Origin: Paenibacillus turicensis
GTDB taxonomy: Bacteria > Bacillota > Bacilli > Paenibacillales > Paenibacillaceae
Assembly (NCBI RefSeq): GCF_017873435.1
Contig: NZ_JAGGKG010000006.1
Span: 152,482-216,481, forward strand
DNA: 64,000 nucleotides
Direction: 5' to 3'
Part shown: positions 44,731-53,788 of the stretch, one piece after another
Layout: every line of letters starts with the position of its first letter
Position numbering within the stretch: position 1 is the stretch's first letter
Position numbers and translations under genes: made by a program
The notes under the pieces: generated by a model
What the model saw: the letters and a program-made list of their open reading frames with translations, nothing else
The model's database searches: none
What the model was told of the DNA's origin: nothing

Positions 44731-45400
44731 CCCATACCACCTTTAAATATTTTGGCTCCTTCGGATTAATTTCAATTTTTTCTCGAATATTTCGAATATG
44801 CACCATTACGGTTTCTGTAGAAATGACACGCTCCTGCCATACTCGTTCATATATTTCCTCCGCTGAAAAGACTCGTCCAGGGCTTTTAATAAGTAAGCTT
44901 AGTATTTTAAATTCAATAGGTGTACATTTTACAGCAACACCATCAATACTAACCTTAACTAAATTCTCATCTAACTCTAAGCCACCGATCGTAAAGACAT
45001 GTTTTTGCTCCTTCTGAGTTACTGTATTTAAGTATCGATCATAACGTCTAAGCTGTGAGTTAACTCTTGCTAATAACTCCATTGGTGTAAATGGCTTTGT
45101 AACATAATCATCTGCACCGATATTGAGTCCAGTGACCTTGTCAATTTCCTCCGATTTAGCACTTAAAAAAATAACTGGAAAATCGTAGTCTTGTCTTAAC
45201 TGCAACGTCATCGTAATTCCATCCATCATAGGCATCATAATATCAACAATCGCTAAATGAATATGTTCTCTCTTGATGACCTCTAGCCCCTCATAACCAT
45301 TAGATGCTTGGAACACTTGATAACCTTGATTTTTTAAATAAATACTCACTCCTTCTGCAATTTCTTTATCATCCTCAACAACTAAAATCGTATGTGACAT
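44702..45400 (-). CDS. OmpR/PhoB-family response regulator
   Basis: A 232-residue regulator. The receiver (1-118) has acidic pair E9/D10, phospho-acceptor D53 in LAIVDIMMPMMDG and K in YVTKPF. The winged helix (about 132-230) has CTPIEFKILSLLIKSPGRVFS and TVMVHIRNIREKIE. ATG at 45400 is preceded by GGGGGAG at seven bases; the frame extends ten codons upstream without a ribosome site. It is the first gene of a two-component operon. Confidence 0.92.
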   Translation of the reverse strand: MSHTILVVEDDKEIAEGVSIYLKNQGYQVFQASNGYEGLEVIKREHIHLAIVDIMMPMMDGITMTLQLRQDYDFPVIFLSAKSEEIDKVTGLNIGADDYVTKPFTPMELLARVNSQLRRYDRYLNTVTQKEQKHVFTIGGLELDENLVKVSIDGVAVKCTPIEFKILSLLIKSPGRVFSAEEIYERVWQERVISTETVMVHIRNIREKIEINPKEPKYLKVVWGVGYKLEKQ

Positions 45401-45534
45401 TTTGCTCCCCCAATTTCCATTGACAATCATATGTTTGATTCACATATACTGTCTTCTTTACAATAAGACATATTATTAAAAACAAACTGTAGCTAAAACA
45501 AAAGAAATTCTAAAGATTATTAGAATAGAGACTT

Positions 45535-47325
45535 TCAAGATGGCTTAACCCATAGCTTAGAAATATCAAGAAAGCCAAACGAGCTAGTATGCAGCCCTAG
45601 CAGGCTCTGATTTAATAACGCCGTGTTGTTAATATGATAGCCATGTAGCAACCAAGCATTTTTCTGAAGTACTTGTTCTGCCTTCACAAGTAAGGCGATT
45701 CGTGCTTCCTTCTCTAATTCCGAAAAGTGCTGTAACAAGCTATGTAGCTCATCTACTTGTTCAGGCAATAAAAAGCGATGTAAATAATTTGATTTGTTCC
45801 CGAAAAAATTCATCATCCCCCACTGCCAGTCATCCTCTAAAATCTCCTCAACCAAAACAATATGTGCTGACTCTAGCATAAGCTCTACTTTACAAGAAAT
45901 CGTTGTATCTACTTGTGCATAATATTGTAGCTCAATATTTAAGCCAACTTGGGCTGCCCGACGCTTTAACCACTTCGCATCCTCATCATCCTTATGCAGC
46001 TTGTAGGCAAGGTTAATGGTTTCCCCTTGATAACCGCTACGCTTAAGCAATTGTGCTGCTAATGTTAAAGAAGGCTCACTCCATTCCCTTTCTTTACTTC
46101 TCCATGGAAGGAAGCTATCTGCGGGTGCAACACGAAAACCTCCCAGTTCCTTGACAATCGCCACCTGATCAAAAATGATTCTTAATGCCTGCCGAAAGAG
46201 AAGCTGATGCTGAATCCCCTCTATATGAAAGTTAAACAGCAAATACTTACAGCCCGAAGCTGTATAATGAAATCTTTTTGCCTCGTTCCCCTTCATAGGT
46301 AAATTCACTTTATTTTCCAAAGGGATTTCGTAATAACGTTCATTTGAGGGTGGATTTGCCACAAACCAAATATCAATTTCGTCCAAGTGAGGACGTAACC
46401 CATAATATTGTTCATAGGCATGAAGAATGAGCACATCTTGATTTAGCTCATATACACGAAAAGGACCTGTCCCGATTAAATTATCACTAAAATGATTAGC
46501 TTCAATATCGTAAGGCAAAATACTACTATTTACAGAGCTCAGCAAATGCAGAAAAAACAAATTTGGACGTTGAAGCTGAAACTGTACACACCGCTCGCCT
46601 TTTACAACGATCTCTTCAATATCTTTAAAGCTTTCCATAACCGAACTATTCACATCTAATAAGCGCTGAATCGTAAATTTAACATCTTGAGCAGTCATGA
46701 CTTTGCCATGATGGAATTTTACACTTTTACGTAAATAAAACGTCCACAATGTGTAATCGTCATTATGCTCCCAGTTATGTGCTAATTCAGGCAGGAAATC
46801 ATCACTTGTGGCATCATAAGTAATTAATGTATTGCAGATCTGCCCTACTAAATAAGCCTCAAACGCAGTATAAATAAATGCCGGATCAAGCTTCTCCAAT
46901 TTACGTCCTTGCATCAACCTTAAAACATCCTGTTTGGAAGTCGTCTCCATCTCACTATGAAAACCCATTTTAACACTTAATGAGCTAAATAAACGTTGCT
47001 TCAGCCCCTCATTGCTCTCCCAACTACGCATAAACTCAATCGCTTCTTTTATTTTATTTTTAGCAATAAGCTCCTGAAAGCTACCTTCAATCACCTCTTC
47101 TACTTCTCTTAACAAAGTAAGCTGCGAGATATTCCCTCGTCCCCGCCCTGGCTTCCACTCAATAAAGCCACTCTCTTCAAGGCGTCGCAAAATAAATTTA
47201 ACATTACGAGGTGTACAACATAAAGACTCCGAAAGCTGTTCAATCGTAATTGGAAACGGCTGATTTTTTTGCGGTACAGTCATCATTTTTGCTATATGTA
47301 TAAAGTGGGTAGTATTTATATCCAT
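45535..47325 (-). CDS. SgrR-like regulator (HTH + solute-binding-protein domain)
   Basis: A 596-residue cytoplasmic regulator. The N-terminal SgrR_N winged helix (about 1-105) has ITIEQLSESLCCTPRNVKFI and RRLEESGFIEWKPGRGRGN. The rest (about 150-590) is an SBP_bac_5-type dipeptide-binding fold (LAHNWEHNDDYTLWTFYLRK, VKFHHGKVMTAQDVKF) without signal peptide, used for ligand sensing. In enterics SgrR answers glucose-phosphate stress and lies next to setA, a sugar exporter. Here a divergent MFS exporter gene sits 110 bases away, the same arrangement. Confidence 0.88.
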   Translation of the reverse strand: MDINTTHFIHIAKMMTVPQKNQPFPITIEQLSESLCCTPRNVKFILRRLEESGFIEWKPGRGRGNISQLTLLREVEEVIEGSFQELIAKNKIKEAIEFMRSWESNEGLKQRLFSSLSVKMGFHSEMETTSKQDVLRLMQGRKLEKLDPAFIYTAFEAYLVGQICNTLITYDATSDDFLPELAHNWEHNDDYTLWTFYLRKSVKFHHGKVMTAQDVKFTIQRLLDVNSSVMESFKDIEEIVVKGERCVQFQLQRPNLFFLHLLSSVNSSILPYDIEANHFSDNLIGTGPFRVYELNQDVLILHAYEQYYGLRPHLDEIDIWFVANPPSNERYYEIPLENKVNLPMKGNEAKRFHYTASGCKYLLFNFHIEGIQHQLLFRQALRIIFDQVAIVKELGGFRVAPADSFLPWRSKEREWSEPSLTLAAQLLKRSGYQGETINLAYKLHKDDEDAKWLKRRAAQVGLNIELQYYAQVDTTISCKVELMLESAHIVLVEEILEDDWQWGMMNFFGNKSNYLHRFLLPEQVDELHSLLQHFSELEKEARIALLVKAEQVLQKNAWLLHGYHINNTALLNQSLLGLHTSSFGFLDISKLWVKPS

Positions 47326-47435
47326 TTCCTCACTCCTCTCAAAAGGTGAAATACTAAAAAAAATGTTACACTTTTAGTTCCCCCTTTTCCCTTTAAAATT
47401 ATACACAAGTCATTTTGAAAATAGGAGTCTGCAAT

Positions 47436-48674
47436 ATGAAAAAACTAAAACACATTCATCCGTTAGCTTGGACCATTATTATTGGAACTATGTTTGGGCG
47501 ACTCGTTACCTCAATGAGCATCCCCTTCCTATCCATTTATTTAACACAAACGCTTGGCGCTTCTCACGCCCAAACGGGGATTACTGTCGCAGTTAGCTCC
47601 TTAGCTGGCGTGTTAGTTAGCTTTTATGGCGGATACATTTCAGATATTTTTGGACGTAAGATTGTTATGCTTGTCTCTGTATTTGGTTGGGCTTGTGTTT
47701 TTGTTGGTTTTGCTATTTCAAATGAGCTGTGGGCATTTTTTGTTGTGAACACGTTAAATGGGTTATGTAGAGCTGTATTTGAACCCACCTCGCGTGCGTT
47801 GTTGTCTGATGTCACACCAGCAAAAGATCGTTTACTCGTATTTAATATGCGATACGCAGCGATCAATCTTGGTGTCGTGTTTGGACCTATTATTGGTCTA
47901 CAGCTAGGGTCAGCGAAATCTACATTTCCTTTTCTAATTGCAGGTGTGGTTTATGTAGTTTATGGTATTGTCCTATTTATTCAATTTAGAAAACACGGTG
48001 CAAGCTTGTTAATGCAAGCAAATCAAACCGAACATGCCCAACATCACCACCAACGGCAGGCACCTTCTCTAAGGGAAGCTATAACAACAACAGCGCAAGA
48101 TCGTGTCTTCTTGCCCGTTTTGTTAGGAACCATCTTTTGTGTGTTGGGTTATGGACACTTTGGGTCTACGCTTGCACAATATTTAGCATCTAACCCCAAT
48201 TTACCAAATGGAGATCAAATTTATTCTTATATGCTATCATTAAACGCGGTGGCTGTGCTTGTTGTTCAATATCCTATTGTACGAAAAGCAAGCAAATTCC
48301 CACCTATTGTTCCATTAATATTAGGTAACATATGCGTGGCTTTTAGTATGCTTTTGTTTGGCTTAGATGGCGGCATATTGCTCCTTATGTTTGGAGTTGT
48401 CATCTTTACAATTGGCGAAGTACTTTTGTTCACGATGATGGATATGCTCATTGATGTCATTGCAAAGCCAGAATATAAGGGCACCTACTTTGGTACAATC
48501 GGTTTTAACAATTTAGGAAATGTGATGGCTCCTGTGTTAGGAGGGTTACTACTCGATCAATATGGAAATCATGGTCTTGCTGTATTTATCCCGCTTATGC
48601 TAACCACGATGTTGGGTTTACCTTTTCTAATCATTGCCCATAAAAGACTTAAAATCAGGCAATCCTCTACCTAG
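47436..48674 (+). CDS. MFS transporter (sugar/drug efflux type)
   Basis: A 412-residue major facilitator with 12 predicted membrane helices. The motif-A-like loop GGYISDIFGRKIVMLVSVF lies between TM2 and TM3, and the central cytoplasmic loop is His-rich (QHHHQRQAP, about 200-208). ATG at 47436 has AGGAG upstream; a TTG 21 bases earlier is rejected. Divergent from the SgrR-like regulator, its likely controller. Substrate unknown; the context suggests efflux of sugars, oligopeptides or drugs. Confidence 0.88.
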   Translation: MKKLKHIHPLAWTIIIGTMFGRLVTSMSIPFLSIYLTQTLGASHAQTGITVAVSSLAGVLVSFYGGYISDIFGRKIVMLVSVFGWACVFVGFAISNELWAFFVVNTLNGLCRAVFEPTSRALLSDVTPAKDRLLVFNMRYAAINLGVVFGPIIGLQLGSAKSTFPFLIAGVVYVVYGIVLFIQFRKHGASLLMQANQTEHAQHHHQRQAPSLREAITTTAQDRVFLPVLLGTIFCVLGYGHFGSTLAQYLASNPNLPNGDQIYSYMLSLNAVAVLVVQYPIVRKASKFPPIVPLILGNICVAFSMLLFGLDGGILLLMFGVVIFTIGEVLLFTMMDMLIDVIAKPEYKGTYFGTIGFNNLGNVMAPVLGGLLLDQYGNHGLAVFIPLMLTTMLGLPFLIIAHKRLKIRQSST

Positions 48675-48702
48675 AAATAATTTCTTATCTGTAAACAAAA
48701 AC

Positions 48703-48739
48703 AAGACTCATTTAAGCGATATCAAGCTTAATGAGTCTT
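48703..48739. terminator. Hairpin between MFS and YhcN-like genes
   Basis: AAGACTCATTTAAGC pairs with GCTTAATGAGTCTT. On the minus strand it runs into GTTTTTGTTT, so it best serves the YhcN-like gene, but it lies between convergent genes and may serve both. Confidence 0.75.
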
Positions 48740-48755
48740 ATGTTGTTCTTACAAA

Positions 48756-49775
48756 TTAACGAGTGCCGTTTTGATATCCCGAAGGATTTCTATCCATCAT
48801 ATCCATGTTGTTCATATTCATGTTGTTATTCATACGGTTGTTCATTCGATTGTTACGGTAATTATTTACGCCCATATCATTGTCACCATTGCCAAATGGG
48901 AAAATGCGATTAACAAGACGTTCAAAACCTGTCATTGTATCCTGAATCACACTTCCACCACGTGAATTTGTTGAATAACCTTCGACTTCATTCATGAAGC
49001 TTTCATCGCTAGAAATATACACGTTTTGTACAACCTTATTTGATCTTTTAATCAAACGAGTAATTTCATCACGCACATTTTGAGGCACTTGATCTTGATT
49101 CGTACCCATATTCATGTTGTTGTTATTCATATTGCTGCTTTTCATTCCCATACCTGTACCAGTACCGTTGTAGCTATTCATGCGAGAATTTCCGGCATTT
49201 CCTTTTCCCGTCATATCGTTCATCATGTTACGGCCTGTACCACCTATGTCATTAACGACATTACGTCCTGTATTTGCTACTCCACCTACTAGGTCACGGC
49301 CAGTATCAACTACACCTCTGCCAAGATCACGACCTGCCCGGCCAATATCCCCTGCAATGCTGTTGCCACCACGATTGCCATACATATTGTTCATATCTGT
49401 CGTACCATTTAAGCCATAGCTATTTATGTTACTACGATTGTAGCTATTGGTGCGGCTAGTGTTGTTATTTTCCATTAACCTAACAGCGACATATGCATCA
49501 CGATCTGTTAACACGACATGTGCTGCTCTCACCCCTGGAAGCTTAGCAACCTGAGTGCTTAATGCACTGCTAAAGCGCATCGAGCCAATATGGTGATAAC
49601 CAGCATTATAACGTCCAGCTTCATTTGTAGAATAAGGGCGCATATAGTTTTGATCATTTCTTACGTTTTGTGTACGAATATTGCTCTTCGCATTCATTCC
49701 ACACCCTGTCATCCCCACAACACTTGTTAATAAAGCAGCAGATAAAGATAAACGAAGAAATTTACTTACGTTCAT
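48756..49775 (-). CDS. YhcN/YlaJ-family sporulation lipoprotein with Asn/Met-rich repeats
   Basis: A 339-residue lipoprotein: signal peptide with lipobox VGMTGC (Cys25). The YhcN/YlaJ domain is split: ALSTQVAKLPGVRAAHVVLTDRDAYVAVRL (about 70-100) and VRDEITRLIKRSNKVVQNVYISSDESF (about 233-260). Between them is a low-complexity insert with Gly/Arg/Asp repeats (GRDLGRGVVDTGRDLVGGV) and Asn/Met runs. The C-terminus is again Asn/Met-rich (NNRMNNNMNMNNMDMM). Family members are spore membrane or cortex lipoproteins. The insert makes it about twice the usual size. Monocistronic; divergent from the epimerase. Confidence 0.88.
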   Translation of the reverse strand: MNVSKFLRLSLSAALLTSVVGMTGCGMNAKSNIRTQNVRNDQNYMRPYSTNEAGRYNAGYHHIGSMRFSSALSTQVAKLPGVRAAHVVLTDRDAYVAVRLMENNNTSRTNSYNRSNINSYGLNGTTDMNNMYGNRGGNSIAGDIGRAGRDLGRGVVDTGRDLVGGVANTGRNVVNDIGGTGRNMMNDMTGKGNAGNSRMNSYNGTGTGMGMKSSNMNNNNMNMGTNQDQVPQNVRDEITRLIKRSNKVVQNVYISSDESFMNEVEGYSTNSRGGSVIQDTMTGFERLVNRIFPFGNGDNDMGVNNYRNNRMNNRMNNNMNMNNMDMMDRNPSGYQNGTR

Positions 49776-49948
49776 TGTCTCATCAGCCTTTCCTATTGGT
49801 TTATGAAATCATTATTTCGTCCTTAGGATGTCTGATTATCAATGAACACATACAGGAAAACATCACCGCCTCCTCCAAATGCCCAATCAACACAGGATAT
49901 GTTTAACATAGGATATTTCATATGAAAATGAAGGGAGGAATACAGAAA

Positions 49949-50881
49949 ATGAAACGAATTCTCGTCACAGGAGGGGCTGGGTTTATTGGATCACATCTTG
50001 TTTCAAGCCTAGTCCAGTTAGGATATGAGGTTCATGTCATGGATAATTTAAGCACGGGGGCAGCTCGGATGGTCCATCCAAAGGCTATACTACATGTTCA
50101 TAATATTGCTCAATTTGATACAATTGAACTCATTAAAACGATACAACCTGAAATCATTTATCATTTAGCTGCACAAGCTGATGTACAATCATCAATTTTA
50201 TTTCCAACCCATGATGCAGATACAAATATTCGTGGAACTTTGCATATTTTAGAGTACTGTCGGGAACATTGTAATACAACAAAAGTTATTTTTGCTTCAA
50301 CCTCTGCTGTTTATGGACAATTGCAAAAAGAGTACATCACAGAGCATGATCCTACACATCCCATTTCTTTTTATGGATTATCAAAACTAACCGCTGAAGG
50401 ATATATTAAGATGTATCATGATTTTTATAATATATCTTATACAATTTTGCGCTTTGCTAACGTATATGGTCCAGGACAAACTGCAAAGGGAGAAGGTGGC
50501 GTGATCGCGATCTTCATGGAGCGCTTATCAAAATCTCTTCCACTGCTCATTCATGGTGATGGAGAGCAAACCCGTGATTTTATATACGTTGACGACGTAG
50601 TGCAAGCATTAATAGCCGCCCACGAGAGAGGTGCCTCCCAAACTTTACATGTCAGTACCGCCAAAAAAACTTCTATTAATAAACTTGCCACCTTAGCCAA
50701 TAACATTCACCAGCGTTACGGTGATATTGTTCCTATACTTCATTCCTCAACAAGAGAAGGCGATATTAAGCATAGTTGTTTATGTAATACTTCCATTTGT
50801 AAACACCTGAATTGGCAGGTACAATATCCAATTGAAAAGGGGCTTGAATTAACATACGCAACAAAACTAAACCCCCAATAA
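49949..50881 (+). CDS. NAD-dependent epimerase/dehydratase (UDP-glucose 4-epimerase-like)
   Basis: A 310-residue extended SDR. NAD-binding VTGGAGFIGSHL is at residues 6-17; the catalytic Ser and YxxxK are in STSAVYG and FYGLSKLTAEGY. The RFANVYGPGQ and GDGEQTRDFIYVDDV segments are typical of GalE-like epimerases. It probably interconverts UDP-Glc/UDP-Gal or the N-acetyl forms, supplying the neighbouring glycan cluster. The start at 49949 has GGGAGG nine bases upstream; the frame's earlier ATG at 49922 lacks a ribosome site. Confidence 0.9.
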   Translation: MKRILVTGGAGFIGSHLVSSLVQLGYEVHVMDNLSTGAARMVHPKAILHVHNIAQFDTIELIKTIQPEIIYHLAAQADVQSSILFPTHDADTNIRGTLHILEYCREHCNTTKVIFASTSAVYGQLQKEYITEHDPTHPISFYGLSKLTAEGYIKMYHDFYNISYTILRFANVYGPGQTAKGEGGVIAIFMERLSKSLPLLIHGDGEQTRDFIYVDDVVQALIAAHERGASQTLHVSTAKKTSINKLATLANNIHQRYGDIVPILHSSTREGDIKHSCLCNTSICKHLNWQVQYPIEKGLELTYATKLNPQ

Positions 50882-50896
50882 ACTTGGGGGCTTTAT
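50872..50896. terminator. Bidirectional terminator with stop codon in the loop
   Basis: CCCCCAA/TTGGGGG stem with a 5-base loop that includes the last base of the epimerase stop codon. CTTTATT follows on plus and GTTTAGTTTT on minus. It separates convergent genes. Confidence 0.85.
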
Positions 50897-50899
50897 TAA

Positions 50900-51280
50900 T
50901 TACTCAATTGTTCCTGTTAGGAAGTAATCTCCATTAATTATGGCGCGTCCCTCCGCAGAGCGTACTGATAAATAGTACTGCTCTACACCTATGCTGCTAT
51001 CCGTATCTGTTATAACCTCTTTATGTTTTGCTTGACCAAAACATGTTTCTAATGTCCAATATATAATAGGTCCCTCCACAGAACCACGTCTGATCATAAT
51101 TTCTAGTTCTCCTGTATCCCATTCATTAGGTCTAGTCCATTCAATAATATATTGTAGCTTAATTTTATCACCTTGGCTGATTGGGCTTAAAGTTACAGAG
51201 GTTAATACTAGCTCATTTTCTCCAATCGAGATGGGACCATGCTCATATTTCCCTGCCCCCGTCCGGTGTTGATATTTCAT
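50900..51280 (-). CDS. Small beta-rich protein of unknown function
   Basis: 126 residues, no signal peptide, alternating hydrophobic/polar strands (ELVLTSVTLSPISQGDKIKL, LEIMIRRGSVEGPIIYWTLE, YYLSVRSAEGRAIINGDYFL) suggesting a jelly-roll or beta-sandwich. The family is not recognised. The fold pattern is like spore-surface or exosporium small proteins, but that is a guess. It is the last gene of a small minus-strand group, 31 bases after the GT4 gene. That group also holds a second small protein of similar flavour, so both may be glycosylated or structural components handled by that enzyme. Confidence 0.65.
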   Translation of the reverse strand: MKYQHRTGAGKYEHGPISIGENELVLTSVTLSPISQGDKIKLQYIIEWTRPNEWDTGELEIMIRRGSVEGPIIYWTLETCFGQAKHKEVITDTDSSIGVEQYYLSVRSAEGRAIINGDYFLTGTIE

Positions 51281-51311
51281 TTAGGATTCCCCCAATAAAA
51301 ATAAAATTTGG

Positions 51312-52376
51312 TTAAAGCGTATTAAGCATATGAATAAAAAGCTTGCAATACTTATCTACATTAAATGCATGGCACACGTGTTGATGTGCATTTACCCTGA
51401 TACAATTTCTATATTCATAATCACCAATCAATTGACTTGCCTCTTTTACAGCTGTAGCTACTTGCCCTAACGGATATACTTTACCTGTTACATTGTGAAT
51501 AACTGAGGAGGAAATTCCATCAGAACTAGAAGTCATGACAGGACAAAGACAACTCATTGCCTCTAACACTGACAGCGGCCCTCCCTCAACCTTAGACGTC
51601 AGACACACCAATCCACCTGAGTCCCCAATCATAGAATAATAGTATTGCATTTCCAGATTAGGAACATTCGAGAAAATATGAAGCGAAGGATGTAGATTAA
51701 GACTATAGACCATGTTCATTAGTGCATCTCTTTCCCCTGGCATCGCTAGATTTGCATCTTCATACATCCATAACACTAAGTTGGGAAAATGATCTTTTTT
51801 TAGCATATATGCAATCAAAATAAACTCTCTCCAATTTTTATTGTCTTCCAATCTACCTACCCAAGCCATAATTGGATTGCTAGGCTTCTCTAACACATGG
51901 TAAGTAAAAGAAGAGCTGTCAAAGCAATTGTTAAAGGAAAACTTAGGAATGTTCGGATATAATTCATTGAAAATTTCAGTGATATGTGGCGTATTGGGAT
52001 TCAGTAGTGCAGCTGCATGCGTATTAATGGTTGAGCTTGCATTCCTTAACTGCTCTTGTGCAATTTCCTTAGAGCCATAACCTTGGATCTCAAGAATAAA
52101 TTTGCCCGTATATCCTAATTTACGGAAGCGTTCAAAGCAGTAATGATCTGTTGTTGCTACAATAAAGTCATATTTTCCTTTTTCAAGAATATTTTTAATT
52201 TCATTATCATCGTTAGAAATATAGACTGGGATATCGCCATAATTTTGAACTCCCGCTCCCCAATTGTAATACAAACACTCTGCCTTAATTCCATATCTGC
52301 GTAACCCAAGGCAACGATTTCGATTTAATGTATCTACACCTCCACTTGGAACAAAAAAAACGAATAGTACGTTCAC
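51312..52376 (-). CDS. Glycosyltransferase family 4-like protein
   Basis: A 354-residue GT-B enzyme. The N-terminal part begins VNVLFVFFVPSGGVDTLNRNR. The donor-binding C-terminal domain has MAWVGRLEDNKNWREFI, the SKVEGGPLSVLEAMSCLCPV motif (E-x7-E equivalent) and a VTGKVYPLG loop. GTG at 52376 is chosen because GGGGGT lies six bases upstream; a TTG 21 bases earlier overlaps the preceding gene. No membrane segment. It sits between two small beta-rich unknown genes. Confidence 0.85.
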   Translation of the reverse strand: MNVLFVFFVPSGGVDTLNRNRCLGLRRYGIKAECLYYNWGAGVQNYGDIPVYISNDDNEIKNILEKGKYDFIVATTDHYCFERFRKLGYTGKFILEIQGYGSKEIAQEQLRNASSTINTHAAALLNPNTPHITEIFNELYPNIPKFSFNNCFDSSSFTYHVLEKPSNPIMAWVGRLEDNKNWREFILIAYMLKKDHFPNLVLWMYEDANLAMPGERDALMNMVYSLNLHPSLHIFSNVPNLEMQYYYSMIGDSGGLVCLTSKVEGGPLSVLEAMSCLCPVMTSSSDGISSSVIHNVTGKVYPLGQVATAVKEASQLIGDYEYRNCIRVNAHQHVCHAFNVDKYCKLFIHMLNTL

Positions 52377-52393
52377 ACCTGCACCCCCAGGTC

Positions 52394-52732
52394 TCAATAG
52401 TCTCTTTGCATCTGCTCCTGTGTATACACAGCTAACAATTGCCCTTGATTACGGCACCTTAAATTGATTACAGTTTCATAATAATTATTTGTATTTGTAA
52501 TCACCATTAATTTAAAAAATATATATCCTGTTCTGATTCCTTGGATATTAATTGGTACTCCTGATGGTAAACCGTATAATCCCTGATAAAATACTCCCCC
52601 GGGTCCCACAACCATAATTAGTGCTTCATACGTTGACATTCCTATATTCATTAGCTCTACATCTATACTTTCGATATAAGGGGCATACAGGCAGCTAGGA
52701 TCCTCCACCGTTTCAATCTGAAAAATAGACAT
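52394..52732 (-). CDS. Small beta-rich protein of unknown function
   Basis: 112 residues, beta-rich with conserved-looking GPGGVFYQGLYGLPSGVP and a Tyr/Asn-rich C-terminal half; no signal peptide. Unrecognised. It is the first gene of the three-gene group with the GT4 and the other small protein. The gap to the glycosyltransferase start is 17 bases. The sequence style (short, Asn/Thr/Tyr-rich, no Cys clusters except two) would fit a spore-surface structural protein. Confidence 0.62.
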   Translation of the reverse strand: MSIFQIETVEDPSCLYAPYIESIDVELMNIGMSTYEALIMVVGPGGVFYQGLYGLPSGVPINIQGIRTGYIFFKLMVITNTNNYYETVINLRCRNQGQLLAVYTQEQMQRDY

Positions 52733-52909
52733 GTCGTACCTCCCTCATCAAATTCTGACATATAACATAATATGCACATAGGCGTGTAGTGTAAGGGCAC
52801 ATCCAACCATTATACCTACCCATTTTTAAGATCGATGCGACCAATTATCCATACCAAATCTTAAAAACTAGCATTTACTATAGTATGGAATGAGAAAGGA
52901 GTTGATTGT

Positions 52910-53539
52910 ATGAATTGGTCTGAGCTGAAAGGTACCTACGATGCAATATTTAGCTTAGGTGAGCTTTGTCTTACTTCCATTCAATTAGAGAAAAATGGTT
53001 TACGTCCTTATGCTGGACCCATAGATTGGATGGCGTCTTATGAGTTAAAGGATGTCAATCGGTTAATCCAAAATCGCTTTAAAGGATTTATGGATCTGGA
53101 GCATCTTAGTGTGGAAAATAAGGCAAGTGATAAATTATATTTAGTGAAAGAGAACTGTTACAACATTTTTTCCAATCATGATTTTTATACGCATAAAAAC
53201 TCATCAACTCATTTGGCCAGCTATCCTGAGGTTAAAGTAAAATATGATCGAAGAATTCACCGTTTTCTTGAAAAGATGATGACTAGCCATAAAATATTGT
53301 TTGTACGTGTCGGTGGGTCAATGGAGGATGTCGCTGCTTTGCAGGAAACGCTCTCTAATCTAGTTGTAAATGACTTTAGTATTTTGTTAATAAACCATGC
53401 TCCTGTAGACCAACCAACGGAAGTGGCTTGCGAATTAAATAAAGTTTGTCATTTTCATTTCCCGGAATTCGACATTTGGCGAAGTAATGATCATTGGTGG
53501 ACTCAGCTATTAAGTGAAATTTATTTATTGGATGAATAA
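52910..53539 (+). CDS. DUF1796 putative papain-like cysteine peptidase
   Basis: 209 residues. The N-terminal IFSLGELCLTSIQLEKNGLRPYAGPIDWM is the DUF1796 signature, where GxxC supplies the putative catalytic Cys; a HFHFPEFD segment near 180-187 could provide the His/Asp. Members often lie in capsule or spore-polysaccharide loci, with no proven activity. The start has AAAGGAG upstream. It is transcribed against both flanking glycosylation groups. Confidence 0.8.
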   Translation: MNWSELKGTYDAIFSLGELCLTSIQLEKNGLRPYAGPIDWMASYELKDVNRLIQNRFKGFMDLEHLSVENKASDKLYLVKENCYNIFSNHDFYTHKNSSTHLASYPEVKVKYDRRIHRFLEKMMTSHKILFVRVGGSMEDVAALQETLSNLVVNDFSILLINHAPVDQPTEVACELNKVCHFHFPEFDIWRSNDHWWTQLLSEIYLLDE

Positions 53540-53556
53540 AACTAAAAAAGAGTGCT

Positions 53557-53604
53557 AAAGGGGACTGCCTCCAAAAGTTATCTTTTCGAGAGCAGTCCCT
53601 TGCT
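53557..53604. terminator. Bidirectional terminator
   Basis: GGGACTGC/GCAGTCCC outer stem continues into CTCCAAAAG/CTTTTCGAG with a TTAT loop. CTTTATT follows on plus and a TTTTTT run on minus. Confidence 0.82.
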
Positions 53605-53772
53605 TTATTGCTTTGTTATGTTTAAAACTTCATGATCTGGCAATTGATAATGATCTGGTAATGAGGAAAAAATTTGATTCCATACCATGTAATCTACCTG
53701 TAATTCTGGTGTAGAAATTTGTGAGCTGAAAATTCGATTATACAAATCACAAATAACGAACGGACCCTCCAT
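53605..53772 (-). CDS. Small hypothetical protein at the end of the glycan operon
   Basis: 55 residues beginning MEGPFVICDLYNRIF and ending at a stop right beside the terminator. The start at 53772 has AGAGGAG with an 8-base gap, and the gene begins 16 bases after the GT4 stop, so it looks translated as the last gene of the operon. No recognisable domain, signal or membrane segment. It could be a small accessory subunit or a leftover. Confidence 0.5.
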   Translation of the reverse strand: MEGPFVICDLYNRIFSSQISTPELQVDYMVWNQIFSSLPDHYQLPDHEVLNITKQ

Positions 53773-53788
53773 ATTCTTATCTCCTCTA

